A DNA stretch of 64,000 nucleotides from Luidia sarsii. Its lineage: Eukaryota; Echinodermata; Asteroidea; Paxillosida; Luidiidae. The position numbers and the translations under genes were made by a program. Within the stretch, counting starts at the first letter, position 1. Each line of letters starts with the position of its first letter. Below, piece by piece: positions 62,001 to 64,000 of this stretch. Where the stretch lies: contig OX465103.1 in NCBI GenBank assembly GCA_949987565.1, positions 6,212,989 to 6,276,988 of the forward strand. The letters run 5' to 3'. The notes under the pieces are model-generated. The model saw nothing but the letters and a program-made list of their open reading frames with translations. It did not search any database and had not been told where the DNA came from.

Positions 62001-62378
62001 ATTGATCAAATGAAAAGTATTATTCACTGTAGATTTGACGGTAACAAGATTTTGATGTTCTAATGTCGCCGCCAGGCTGCCTTGAGGAAAGTCATCCGCG
62101 CCAATCGCAACGCCAAGGCCATGCTGAAGCTGGCCAGAAAGAACGCGGAGCGCATGCCGCGAGGCGCCCGCAGGGCAGCCCGGCCCTCCATCCCCTCCAC
62201 GGTCCTGCCCAGGCCCCTGCCGCCAGACCAGCCAGTCGGCCACCAGAGTGCGGCAGACACGGACGGCCAGCCAGACGGAGAGATCGACGGCGGAGGAGGA
62301 GGCAGCTCCAAGAGAGGCCGTCTGCCTCCGCTGAACCGGCGCAAGAGCAGAGCTATTCTGCTGCCCTCCGTGGAATGA
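34117..62378 (+). CDS. TRPV-family cation channel (complete, thirteen exons, 907 aa)
   Basis: Exons: 34117-34262, 34579-34723, 37214-37463, 38707-39056, 40478-40703, 43458-43687, 44739-44849, 46656-46807, 47933-48149, 48725-48886, 50577-50773, 61195-61429, 62076-62378. All junctions keep phase with GT/AG. Residues about 110-375 are ankyrin repeats ([67 protein letters not shown]). S1 is about 408-432, S2 453-475, S3 490-512, S4 518-537, S5 555-578, the pore loop ends AFGDFP (about 604-609), S6 has [12 protein letters not shown] (about 638-649), then a TRP helix [10 protein letters not shown]. The tail is basic and Pro/Gly-rich. Ankyrin and pore details resemble invertebrate TRPVs (Inactive/OSM-9, Nanchung/OCR) more than vertebrate TRPV1-6. 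It is expected to form tetrameric Ca2+-permeable sensory channels in the plasma membrane. The ATG context is good (GGCACCATG), but upstream exons cannot be excluded. Confidence 0.92.
34437..34545 (+). repeat. Tandem duplicate of exon-2 splice acceptor and exon start (decoy exon)
   Basis: CACATAAATTGTTTAAACTG ..TTGTTCCAG|CTACAAGAACCGTAAGATTGATGCTGAGTTTATCTAA repeats, with a few changes, the sequence at 34,546-34,610 (period 107 bp). Splicing to this acceptor (AG at 34,470-34,471) would reach a stop codon after 12 residues. Confidence 0.85.
34579..34723 (+). CDS. TRPV exon 2
   Basis: Acceptor tttccag; [20 protein letters not shown] ... [13 protein letters not shown]; donor gtactc. Its acceptor and first 30 nt are duplicated 107 bp upstream. 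Confidence 0.88.
35199..35530. mobile_element. Fold-back element, GACGTTTCGA family, two nested hairpins
   Basis: ATATAGGAAGGTTTGCGGTG ACACC at the left returns inverted at the right (35,505-35,527). Inside, CGACCAGTATGCTCTGG is mirrored by CCAGAGCATACTGGTCG, and GGACTCGGTGGTGGATCT (35,326-35,343) by its reverse complement (35,383-35,399). In TRPV intron 2. Confidence 0.8.
36003..36115 (-). repeat. GAAACGTC-family element, full-length example
   Basis: The minus strand reads CTGCCTTTGAGAAAGGTCCT GCTAGGATCGAAACGTCAAGCCCACTAAATTTTAAGATTTGC ... GTCAGTAAGCAGTTTGCAACATTTTTGTATGTAAC. About 14 copies or pieces occur in the window: about 11,405, 18,225, 23,125, 31,147, 32,975, 34,800, 36,003, 38,390-38,610, 40,265, 41,985, 44,570, 48,330, 50,418 and 50,960. 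Confidence 0.85.
36365..37200. repeat. 830-bp polypyrimidine (CCCCTCT)n tract
   Basis: Almost uninterrupted C/T on the top strand, built from CCCCTCTCCCCTC and CCTCCCCTCTC units. All frames are open and repetitive and are not taken as protein. It ends directly at the TRPV exon 3 acceptor (37,213), so it doubles as an oversized polypyrimidine tract. Homopurine/homopyrimidine text of this kind can form triplex H-DNA. Confidence 0.95.
37214..37463 (+). CDS. TRPV exon 3 (first ankyrin repeats)
   Basis: Acceptor cccccccatcag; [20 protein letters not shown] ... [20 protein letters not shown] ... [10 protein letters not shown]; donor gtgaga. Confidence 0.9.
37496..38165. repeat. 670-bp dispersed repeat, inverted partner at 62,465-63,136
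   Basis: Starts TTAACCACTTGACGCCGGGA and includes ACAAAGCAATACGAATCAGT ACAAAGACC, CACACAGCCCAACGGTCGTC and GGTCCATTGACGACGCA. The same text runs in reverse at 62,465-63,136 with scattered changes. No ORF conserved between the copies. Confidence 0.8.
38168..38380. mobile_element. Truncated MITE, TGTGACCCGG family
   Basis: Right part of the family, from AGTAAACAACGCCTGAAGTT to the terminal GTGCCGGGTCACA. The left terminus is missing. In TRPV intron 3. Confidence 0.65.
38450..38615. repeat. Multiplied GAAACGTC-family hairpins
   Basis: After a reversed copy, the block CTGCCTTTGAGAAAGGTCC and CTGCTAGGATCAA occurs three times in direct order with a period of about 38 bp. The first copy also forms an inverted pair with the preceding element. 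Confidence 0.7.
38707..39056 (+). CDS. TRPV exon 4 (ankyrin repeats)
   Basis: 350 bp: [20 protein letters not shown], a finger loop [32 protein letters not shown] and [17 protein letters not shown]. Confidence 0.93.
39379..39747 (+). mobile_element. MITE, CACTATGAAC family, copy 1
   Basis: Starts CACTATGAACCGTGAAAAAG GGGTGAAAA and ends TTCATGGCTTAGATGTTCATAGTG. Shares the centre (CTAGGGTGGCAAGCTCCAGCC) with the copies at 44,944, 46,071 and 47,351. In TRPV intron 4. Confidence 0.75.
39990..40176. mobile_element. GACGTTTCGA fold-back element, shortened
   Basis: AACTCGACGTTTCGACCAGT ATGCTCTGG is present once, followed by the outer right arm (AACCACACCTCTTCCTTTAAGAGACCTTATACATGGTGTCACC). The inner right arm is deleted. 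In TRPV intron 4. Confidence 0.6.
40478..40703 (+). CDS. TRPV exon 5 (last ankyrin repeats)
   Basis: 226 bp: [11 protein letters not shown] ... [20 protein letters not shown] ... [15 protein letters not shown]. The aromatic/Leu-Asp-Thr-Ile linker to S1 is typical of invertebrate TRPV. Confidence 0.92.
40765..41980. repeat. Roughly 89-bp tandem repeat, about 14 copies
   Basis: Unit includes TATGAGCCTTGAAGGTTTGC AAATGTAGAAGGCTTGCCGTGACACCGTGT and CAATCGCTGTTATGATAGCTAAACTAGTCTG. One displaced copy lies at about 42,600-42,700. GGTTTGC...GTGACACCGTGT is also the motif of the fold-back family, so the array may have grown from an arm of it. In TRPV intron 5. Confidence 0.88.
42385..42595. mobile_element. 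Small palindromic element (TCTACGTAGACC)
   Basis: The ends CCATTCAGACACGTTAAGG and ACGGTGTCTGAACGACC are inverted. Inside are repeated GGTCTACGTAGACCG palindromes. Non-coding; interrupts the displaced member of the 89-bp array in TRPV intron 5. Confidence 0.6.
43280..43400 (+). repeat. tRNA-like SINE head, different family
   Basis: ACCTTGGTCAAGTGTTCTGC GC then GGGAGTTGCGGGTTCAAATCCCACCCGAGCTGCC: an A-box-like and a near-perfect B box with a T-arm-like hairpin. No complete cloverleaf, so not called a tRNA gene. About 60 bp before TRPV exon 6. Confidence 0.5.
43458..43687 (+). CDS. TRPV exon 6 (pre-S1 and S1)
   Basis: 230 bp: [29 protein letters not shown], then hydrophobic S1 ([20 protein letters not shown]). 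Confidence 0.93.
43735..44412. repeat. CCATC-type microsatellite, 680 bp
   Basis: Irregular pentanucleotide array (CATCC/CACCC/AATCC, ATCCC phase) that becomes more regular to the right. Frames on both strands stay open (HPIPSHP / GWDGMGW) and are not taken as protein. In TRPV intron 6. Confidence 0.95.
44560..44728. repeat. GAAACGTC-family hairpin next to TRPV exon 7
   Basis: TTTAGTGGGCCTGACGTTTC GATCCTAGAAGGACCTTTCTC is followed by a short duplicated spacer and its reverse complement with the full 3' extension to GCAACATTTTTGTATGTCACC. It ends 10 bp before the exon 7 acceptor (exon starts 44,739), so it supplies much of the 3' splice region. Confidence 0.85.
44739..44849 (+). CDS. TRPV exon 7 (S2)
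   Basis: 111 bp: [19 protein letters not shown]. Acceptor cccttctag, donor gtaagg. Immediately preceded by a GAAACGTC-family hairpin element. Confidence 0.88.
44944..45406 (-). mobile_element. MITE, CACTATGAAC family, copy 2
   Basis: Inverted relative to copy 1. Ends CACTATGAACATCTAAACC and GGTTTAGATGTTCATAGTG. In TRPV intron 7. Confidence 0.8.
45580..45845. mobile_element. Near-perfect fold-back element, GACGTTTCGA family
   Basis: From ATAGGTTTGCGGAGACACCA (45,618) inward to GTCTTCAG, then CATTCTC, then CTGAAGAC outward to TGGTGTCTCCGCAAACCTAT (45,839). Arms of about 108 bp with very few mismatches. In TRPV intron 7. Confidence 0.88.
46071..46509 (+). mobile_element. MITE, CACTATGAAC family, copy 3
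   Basis: CTATGAACATCTAAACCGTG at the left and TTTAGATGTTCATGGTG at the right, with slightly eroded tips. In TRPV intron 7, about 145 bp before exon 8. Confidence 0.75.
46656..46807 (+). CDS. TRPV exon 8 (S3-S4)
   Basis: 152 bp: [45 protein letters not shown]. Donor AG|gtgggt. Confidence 0.92.
46895..47056. repeat. GATT/GATC tetranucleotide microsatellite
   Basis: (GATT)n with runs of (GATC)n over about 160 bp in TRPV intron 8. Confidence 0.95.
47351..47789 (-). mobile_element. MITE, CACTATGAAC family, copy 4
   Basis: Same orientation as copy 2. CACTATGAACATCTAAACTG to CACGGTTTAGATGTTCAGTG. In TRPV intron 8. Confidence 0.8.
47933..48149 (+). CDS. TRPV exon 9 (S4-S5 linker, S5, pore)
   Basis: 217 bp: [21 protein letters not shown]5 ([19 protein letters not shown]), pore helix [18 protein letters not shown]. 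The GDF at the filter position replaces the TIGMGD of TRPV1-4 and the TIID of TRPV5/6. Confidence 0.93.
48185..48640. repeat. Dispersed repeat, copy of 30,385-30,960
   Basis: Same text as the upstream spacer copy (AACATTGGTCGAGGTCAAAG, TTCGCGAAAATGCAGCATT), split at about 48,318-48,380 by a GAAACGTC-family insertion. In TRPV intron 9. Confidence 0.7.
48725..48886 (+). CDS. TRPV exon 10 (S6)
   Basis: 162 bp: [40 protein letters not shown], the family S6 signature, then the charged start of the TRP helix. Confidence 0.93.
49044..49505. mobile_element. MITE, TGTGACCCGG family, full length
   Basis: 462 bp with ends TGTGACCCGGCTCAGC and GCTGTGCCGAGTCACA. Inverted relative to the 15,516 copy. In TRPV intron 10. 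Confidence 0.8.
49717..49831 (+). pseudogene. Partial copy of TRPV exon 13 and 3' UTR in intron 10
   Basis: CCGGCCACCAGAAGGCGGCA GACACGGATGG...GGAGAGATCGCCGG matches exon 13 at 62,235-62,293. The match then skips about 75 nt of coding text and resumes at the stop-codon region (GGAATGAC) and the 3' flank (GGCTCT ... GTTGTAGTCGAGACCTTTA, about 62,405-62,440). It has no usable frame of its own. Confidence 0.75.
50577..50773 (+). CDS. TRPV exon 11 (TRP helix, proximal C-tail)
   Basis: 197 bp: [20 protein letters not shown] ... ending EEPVQ. Donor AG|gtatat. The following intron carries the Ty3/gypsy insertion. Confidence 0.9.
51121..51498. repeat. 120-bp tandem repeat, split by the retrotransposon
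   Basis: Exact 120-bp period: AATTTTGCAACTTGTTTGCT begins at 51,241 and 51,361, and the interrupted unit begins at 51,481. The unit resumes after the LTR at 60,995 (TTGCTTTTTTAAGAGCCACACTCC) and ends at about 61,110. Units also carry GCAAAC..TCCACAAAAAGTATTTCC. Confidence 0.9.
51499..53386 (-). repeat. 3' LTR of the Ty3/gypsy element
   Basis: 1,888 bp, TGTGGC...GTTACA on the minus strand. Contains short tandem AAAAGAATTGAAATAAAAGG ATTGGAAT repeats (51,890-52,030). A 158-codon frame (52,033-51,557) is present identically in both LTRs but consists of biased F/L/I/S text from these repeats and is not taken as a gene. Confidence 0.95.
53387..53398 (-). promoter_or_regulatory. Polypurine tract of the element
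   Basis: The minus strand AGGTGGCGAGAG abuts the TGTGGC start of the 3' LTR, the position of the plus-strand primer. Confidence 0.5.
53481..57827 (-). CDS. pol: Retrotransposon Pol (PR-RT-RNase H-IN)
   Basis: 1,448-codon open frame. The translated part should start at the frameshift near residue 42. Aspartic protease LLDTGS (108-113). [35 protein letters not shown] and the catalytic YLDD at 559-562. RNase [16 protein letters not shown] and TDNNPLTY. Integrase: H-X-H ... C-X2-C zinc finger ([10 protein letters not shown] ... CKRC) and D,D35E core (CIDFLSL; HSDQGR; E 35 residues after the second D in GMTERFN). A C-terminal domain reads [20 protein letters not shown]. The C-terminus is Pro/Asp-rich and lacks a chromodomain. 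All catalytic residues seen are present, with no internal stop. Confidence 0.95.
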   Translation of the reverse strand: MFQMWRPPAPGQAVPSAQLWWATSRCSPQPPDVRTLCSACSVKRAEPVAVGQPAGFTSESPSHNLPSSNHKKEKDRKKGNTDRASELPEAGPVNRAQIYLSGVPCHALLDTGSQVTTLTDEFVKQHPALKQQPLRPSNVAIYGAGGQTVRYHGVITVNVGALGKHIDGVPAFVVPVTPCRRDTPVLIGTNAIRAGRDRMKDLHGRAFMQMTQRISPQWFQAFRFMNEDGTNLASAGGEIGTLRYTGRHPLEIKPWTETLISARAPHSTKGRSFSALVEGGVDTRIAVGRLLVQTERGRVPVRLFNPSDRPVTIKRNSRVATLFCVEVVDPASPSSTERAFSLEQATGEGEVPEIPDVDLSEATLSQSEKAALEKLLVENRDVFSTNNLDVGSTTTVLHKIPLIDPTPFRMPYRRIPPSQFQEVRSHIEELKDSGIIQPSHSPFASPIVVVRKKDGRIRLCVDYRQLNSRTVRDAYPLPRIEESLDALGQARYFSCLDLTSGYLQVHMAKEDQQKTAFTTPMGFFEYTRMPFGLMNAPATFQRLMGVALGDMNFSEALVYLDDIVVFSHTLEEHLQRLGKVFDRLRGHGLKLKPSKCHLCKREVQYLGHVVSDGGISTDPEKIAAVKSWPVPKSQKEVRSFLGLTGYYRRFVKDYARIACPLFALTGGGRGVKKSAFTWSNECQVAFDTLIQKLTSAPILAFADYQQPFCVQTDASGEGLGAVLVQRQDEKERVIAYASRALTSAETRYPAHKLEFRALHWAVTTKFKDYLYGQKITAITDNNPLTYVMKKAKLDAHGHRWVSDLSTYDIEILYRPGKANGNADALSRIPRGRVGQILDGMSQMSAHPGGGSEEPDVSTGLGGDQAPEAEAPLSTIQSNQVLAPPGSTCYQSPTCALPGDAAPENPTPAGTALSGNVDLEIAQQKDQDVSRVKLLRATRNTRLSKRQLRVESRAVRRLLRCWDNLQVKDGALFYRLGTDDGEKLLPIPAQAERIQILRRLHDDMGHLGHEKTATLVRDRYFWPGIYSETKAYVDRCKRCVLRKLPDTRRQAPLRNIQTSRPLELVCIDFLSLERSKGGFEHILVVTDHYTRYAQAYATKDETATTVARVLWEKYITNYGIPERIHSDQGRCFEAGVVKELCNLLGIVKSRTSPYHPQGNGMTERFNRTLLSMLGTLEPDQKRYWAMYLQSMTHAYNSTKHETTGYSPFFLMFMREPKLPVDLLVPGMPETEEGRQQSEYVELLQKRIQNARERMKLTTEMAQRKQKLNYDKRVHTREDLKPGDRVLVANKTPRGRSKLKDKWETIPYVVIGQLGDLPVYTVQQSGSMKMKNLHRNLLALCPFDTASETMVNLPPPPPQFRDKDESQHQLPQPPPEFQDVHEDHPLYKQSLAPPLGFQDAELGYTSEGASSYDYDASTDDSTSSDETERVTSHLRPRRVIRPPRRFGDWE
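57677..58987 (-). CDS. gag: Retrotransposon Gag polyprotein
   Basis: 436 codons, intact. The middle ([20 protein letters not shown] ... [20 protein letters not shown]) resembles the capsid-like domain of gypsy Gags. The C-terminal part has a single zinc knuckle [14 protein letters not shown] (CX2CX4HX4C) for RNA packaging. It ends in TAG. The last 50 codons overlap pol, which lies in the -1 frame. Confidence 0.92.
   Translation of the reverse strand: MLKVGSTLIDMVQTPIQNQTAPSASDAPPNLTPRYPLWGNPELGQSPRLKPTPGCPSPQPVLTPGVSPLHLAGFDPLPVAAHQTEQGAPRMLTTHQVKSVATFTGKERHGPRVQDWVRDMRYLLKAKETVPGPLEFHEVVRHTSGRARDVLLNFERRMPNTLSAEGAFTELLEEYGDEKYGLSPEAKFFSRIQRDGESPTEYAIGLEATLREVEERRLRQGFAPEEQRDTKLTTQFMYGLRDLRCRTRLAPMRPRFMTFKDLRRELHVIEAEQRQADDINRRTPLYVMSEAAHTSSPQAPGGKAQNHELTPKAAPPKAGEIEAPSVQQLMAQQLVELKEMHRGQIEALDRVLQVQHQHGQRLSRLEGTMSSHQPSRQHQPGRQPYTGCFKCGDPQHLARQCPQRNYGGQPRDAVHSRQMSAPSAQPAPLNEQNLSQ
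57698..57704 (-). promoter_or_regulatory. Probable -1 ribosomal frameshift site (GTTAAAC)
   Basis: The minus strand reads CCG TTA AAC GAG in the gag frame and GTT AAA CGA in the pol frame. The heptamer G TTA AAC sits eight codons before the gag stop, in the exact phase for a -1 slip. It is a variant of X XXY YYZ; the same heptamer is used by some nidoviruses. Confidence 0.6.
59069..59087 (-). promoter_or_regulatory. Candidate tRNA primer-binding site
   Basis: The minus strand reads TGGTGGAGAATCCGGGCAC, starting 20 nt after the 5' LTR. TGG complements a tRNA CCA end and CCGGG could pair with a T stem. The distance is longer than usual and no tRNA was matched. Confidence 0.35.
59107..60994 (-). 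repeat. 5' LTR of the Ty3/gypsy element
   Basis: Same length and text as the left LTR by eye. It should hold the element promoter on its minus strand, near the TATAAATATAATTAACCC complement at 60,960-60,980. Confidence 0.95.
61195..61429 (+). CDS. TRPV exon 12 (distal C-tail)
   Basis: 235 bp: [20 protein letters not shown] ... [20 protein letters not shown]. The phase joins exactly to exon 11 across the retrotransposon. Confidence 0.88.
61480..61850. mobile_element. TAACCGAG-family MITE, inverted relative to 29,885
   Basis: Includes GGTTACTTTAACCGAGTCC, AGTCCAGTGGAAACGCACC, GCCAGCTCGGTTACTTTAAC and the end ACTCCAGTGGAAATGCGGC. In TRPV intron 12, starting about 50 bp after the exon 12 donor. 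Confidence 0.65.
62076..62378 (+). CDS. TRPV exon 13 (basic tail, stop)
   Basis: 303 bp, TGA at 62,376-62,378. [36 protein letters not shown], a GGGGG linker and [13 protein letters not shown] partial copy lies in intron 10. No canonical AATAAA is obvious in the next kilobase. Confidence 0.88.
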   Translation, partial: AALRKVIRANRNAKAMLKLARKNAERMPRGARRAARPSIPSTVLPRPLPPDQPVGHQSAADTDGQPDGEIDGGGGGSSKRGRLPPLNRRKSRAILLPSVE

Positions 62379-62387
62379 CACCCTTAC

Positions 62388-62406
62388 CGCCCCCCCCCCC
62401 CCCCCG
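62388..62406. repeat. Poly-C run in the TRPV 3' UTR
   Basis: A run of about 17 C (62,390-62,405) 10 bp after the stop codon. Length may be unreliable in assembly. Confidence 0.8.
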
Positions 62407-62464
62407 GCTCTTTTGCTATGTTGTAGTCGAGACCTTTACCACTTTGTGCCGGGGGGGTTTTTCA

Positions 62465-63136
62465 GCGCCGATGACCGCCATACGGGGGTTTTTGAACAAT
62501 GCATCATTTTCAAATCTTGCTAAAACAATCGGAACAATATATTTATGTGAAATATATCAATAAGGGTATACTATGGGTACAAGAGAGTAAAACCTGGCAC
62601 AATTCGGGCGTCGTTGTGGCTTTTGTCAAGAGATTATCCGTTCGAAAAAGGGCCCTTTGTGCATCGTCAATGGACCGTAACGGACGTGTGTGTGTGCGTG
62701 CGTGTACGCTGCTGACAATCCCTGACCGCAGACTCCAGCCTCCACTCCAGGCAGTCAAATCTTCGAGTTGGTCGGCCACAACCGAGCGTACAGATTACGG
62801 TAAAGAATGTGGGGGGAATTCCAATGCCAGACTGACGACCGTTGGGCTGTGTGGCATGCAAAGACAATGTCCCCCGCGTGCTTACAGCTGCAACGCGGTA
62901 TCCCTCGATCCTCCACAGTAAAAGTCCCAAAATTGCACAATTACTGCTGCTAATCTTGCAATTCATGTGACTTGCGTCAAAAAGGGTCTTTGTACTGTTT
63001 CGTATTGCTTTGTTCTAAGCTGAAAAGAGTCTTTGTTTAGAATGTGGACAATAGTGGTGCCCGGATTCGGAGGGCCCCGTCGCATAGTCAAGCCAATGGA
63101 GCTCCGGATTCGGAGGTCCCGGTGCGAAGTGGTTAA
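62465..63136. repeat. Inverted partner of 37,496-38,165
   Basis: Reverse-complement copy, ending GGTCCCGGTGCGAAGTGGTTAA at 63,136. Starts about 85 bp after the TRPV stop codon, so it probably forms the 3' UTR or the 3' flank. Confidence 0.8.
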
Positions 63137-63492
63137 CCCTTTGAGCACCACATTGTTTATTATGTACCGGTACAATCTGTTACCAAATTGTTTTGAGCCC
63201 ATGGCAGCTTTTCATTGCACTCTTTTTCAATGTAATTTTTCTCAATGAAGGCTCGTTTGTACAAGAAAAATGGGTGTTTGTCTTTTATTCAGTAGAACAA
63301 GGGCTTGCTTCTGGTTTCAACTTTCAAATTTAATCACAACAAGCAATTTACATTGACCTTTACACCATTGTAAAGCTTACAATGAGAGCTTTCCAACTGT
63401 ATATGTATGAACAACAGAGAGCGTGCACACAATACTTTATCCTCCTTGTGCACAGCGCTTGTCGAGTAAACTCAACATTGGTACTCAAAGGG
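63137..63492. mobile_element. piggyBac-type MITE flanked by TTAA
   Basis: 356 bp between TTAA at 63,133-63,136 and 63,493-63,496. The ends CCCTTTGAGCACCACATTG and CAACATTGGTACTCAAAGGG are inverted repeats. No transposase. Confidence 0.75.
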
Positions 63493-63919
63493 TTAAAGTG
63501 AGGGTACACCATTTGCAAAGTGCCCAATTTCCAGACATTCCAAAATTCAGAAATTACTAATTGGGAGGTTTGCAATGGGATCAGACATTCCCTGAAATGT
63601 TAGCTCTCAACAATCAGCCGTTTTCGAGACTAAAAAAGCGAGAATTTTTTTTTTTAATTCCAATTACATGTAGTTCCTTTTACAAACACTGCCCAAAAAA
63701 GTTAGCATTAAATTTTGTTTGCATGTTTTTTTTTGACATTCTGACATTGATACCTTCACAAAGCCTCACGATTCAACGTACAATGGATTTTTATCTCCCA
63801 TCGCCTTGCTTTTGATCCTAAGTTAGGATGAGTTTCCTGAAATCGACTGCAGCCCTCCTGAGACCGTGACTCTGAATCTCTGATTGGACAAAGGGTCTGG
63901 AGGCTGACACGTCAAACCA

Positions 63920-64000
63920 GGGCCCTTTTTCAAAACCCGGCTTAGGCTCAGGCTCCGGTTTTGTCTTTCTTTCTTTCGTCCGTTTTAAAGTACAAGGCTG
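63920..64000. repeat. Arm of the CCCGGCTTAGGCT element family at the window edge
   Basis: GGGCCCTTTTTCAAAACCCG GCTTAGGCTCAGGCTCCGG...TTTAAAGTACAAGGCTG is the reverse complement of the right end of the 848-1092 element. The element continues beyond the window. Confidence 0.6.

Overview
This is animal nuclear DNA. Genes are split into short, GC-rich exons with GT/AG splice sites, set in AT-rich introns full of repeats. There is no prokaryotic gene organisation. The mix of an invertebrate-type TRPV channel, a THNSL1 gene, Ty3/gypsy, DIRS and Penelope-like retroelements, many small terminal-inverted-repeat elements, fold-back elements and minisatellites suggests a marine invertebrate, perhaps a deuterostome such as a lancelet or echinoderm. 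I cannot name the species from the sequence. Gene models were built by hand from splice sites, phase and family resemblance. Most given lines of open frame are by-products of repeats. Layout: (1) 1-3.1 kb, minus strand: two exons of a MyTH4-domain protein (unconventional myosin or PLEKHH-like) that runs off the left edge, with a 42-bp minisatellite in the intron. (2) 3.1-12.3 kb: intergenic repeats, including two head-to-head 16-bp satellite arrays around a TTAGGG-type stretch, fold-back elements, small DNA elements and a Penelope-like relic. (3) 12.36-23.97 kb, minus strand: a complete ten-exon THNSL1 gene (757 residues, shikimate-kinase-like plus threonine-synthase-like domains). Its start codon lies about 120 bp from a 1.7-kb array of 11-bp repeats (24.09-25.83 kb). 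(4) 26-29 kb: a palindromic AGT/ACT-rich element and a decayed DIRS-family retrotransposon. (5) 34.1-62.4 kb, plus strand: a complete thirteen-exon TRPV channel gene (907 residues: ankyrin repeats, six membrane segments, TRP helix, basic tail). (6) In TRPV intron 11, antisense: an apparently intact 9.5-kb Ty3/gypsy retrotransposon (51,499-60,994) with two 1,888-bp LTRs, gag, and pol reached by a -1 frameshift. (7) 62.4-64 kb: 3' flank with a piggyBac-type small element. The two full genes are unrelated in function: one is a predicted mitochondrial PLP enzyme, the other a cation channel. They are transcribed divergently from a repeat-rich 10-kb spacer. The most interesting structures lie at gene edges: a duplicated 3' splice site before TRPV exon 2, an 830-bp pure pyrimidine tract running into exon 3, a partial copy of TRPV exon 13 plus 3' UTR in intron 10, the repeat array next to the THNSL1 start, and two dispersed repeat families sharing a hairpin followed by GAAACGTC.
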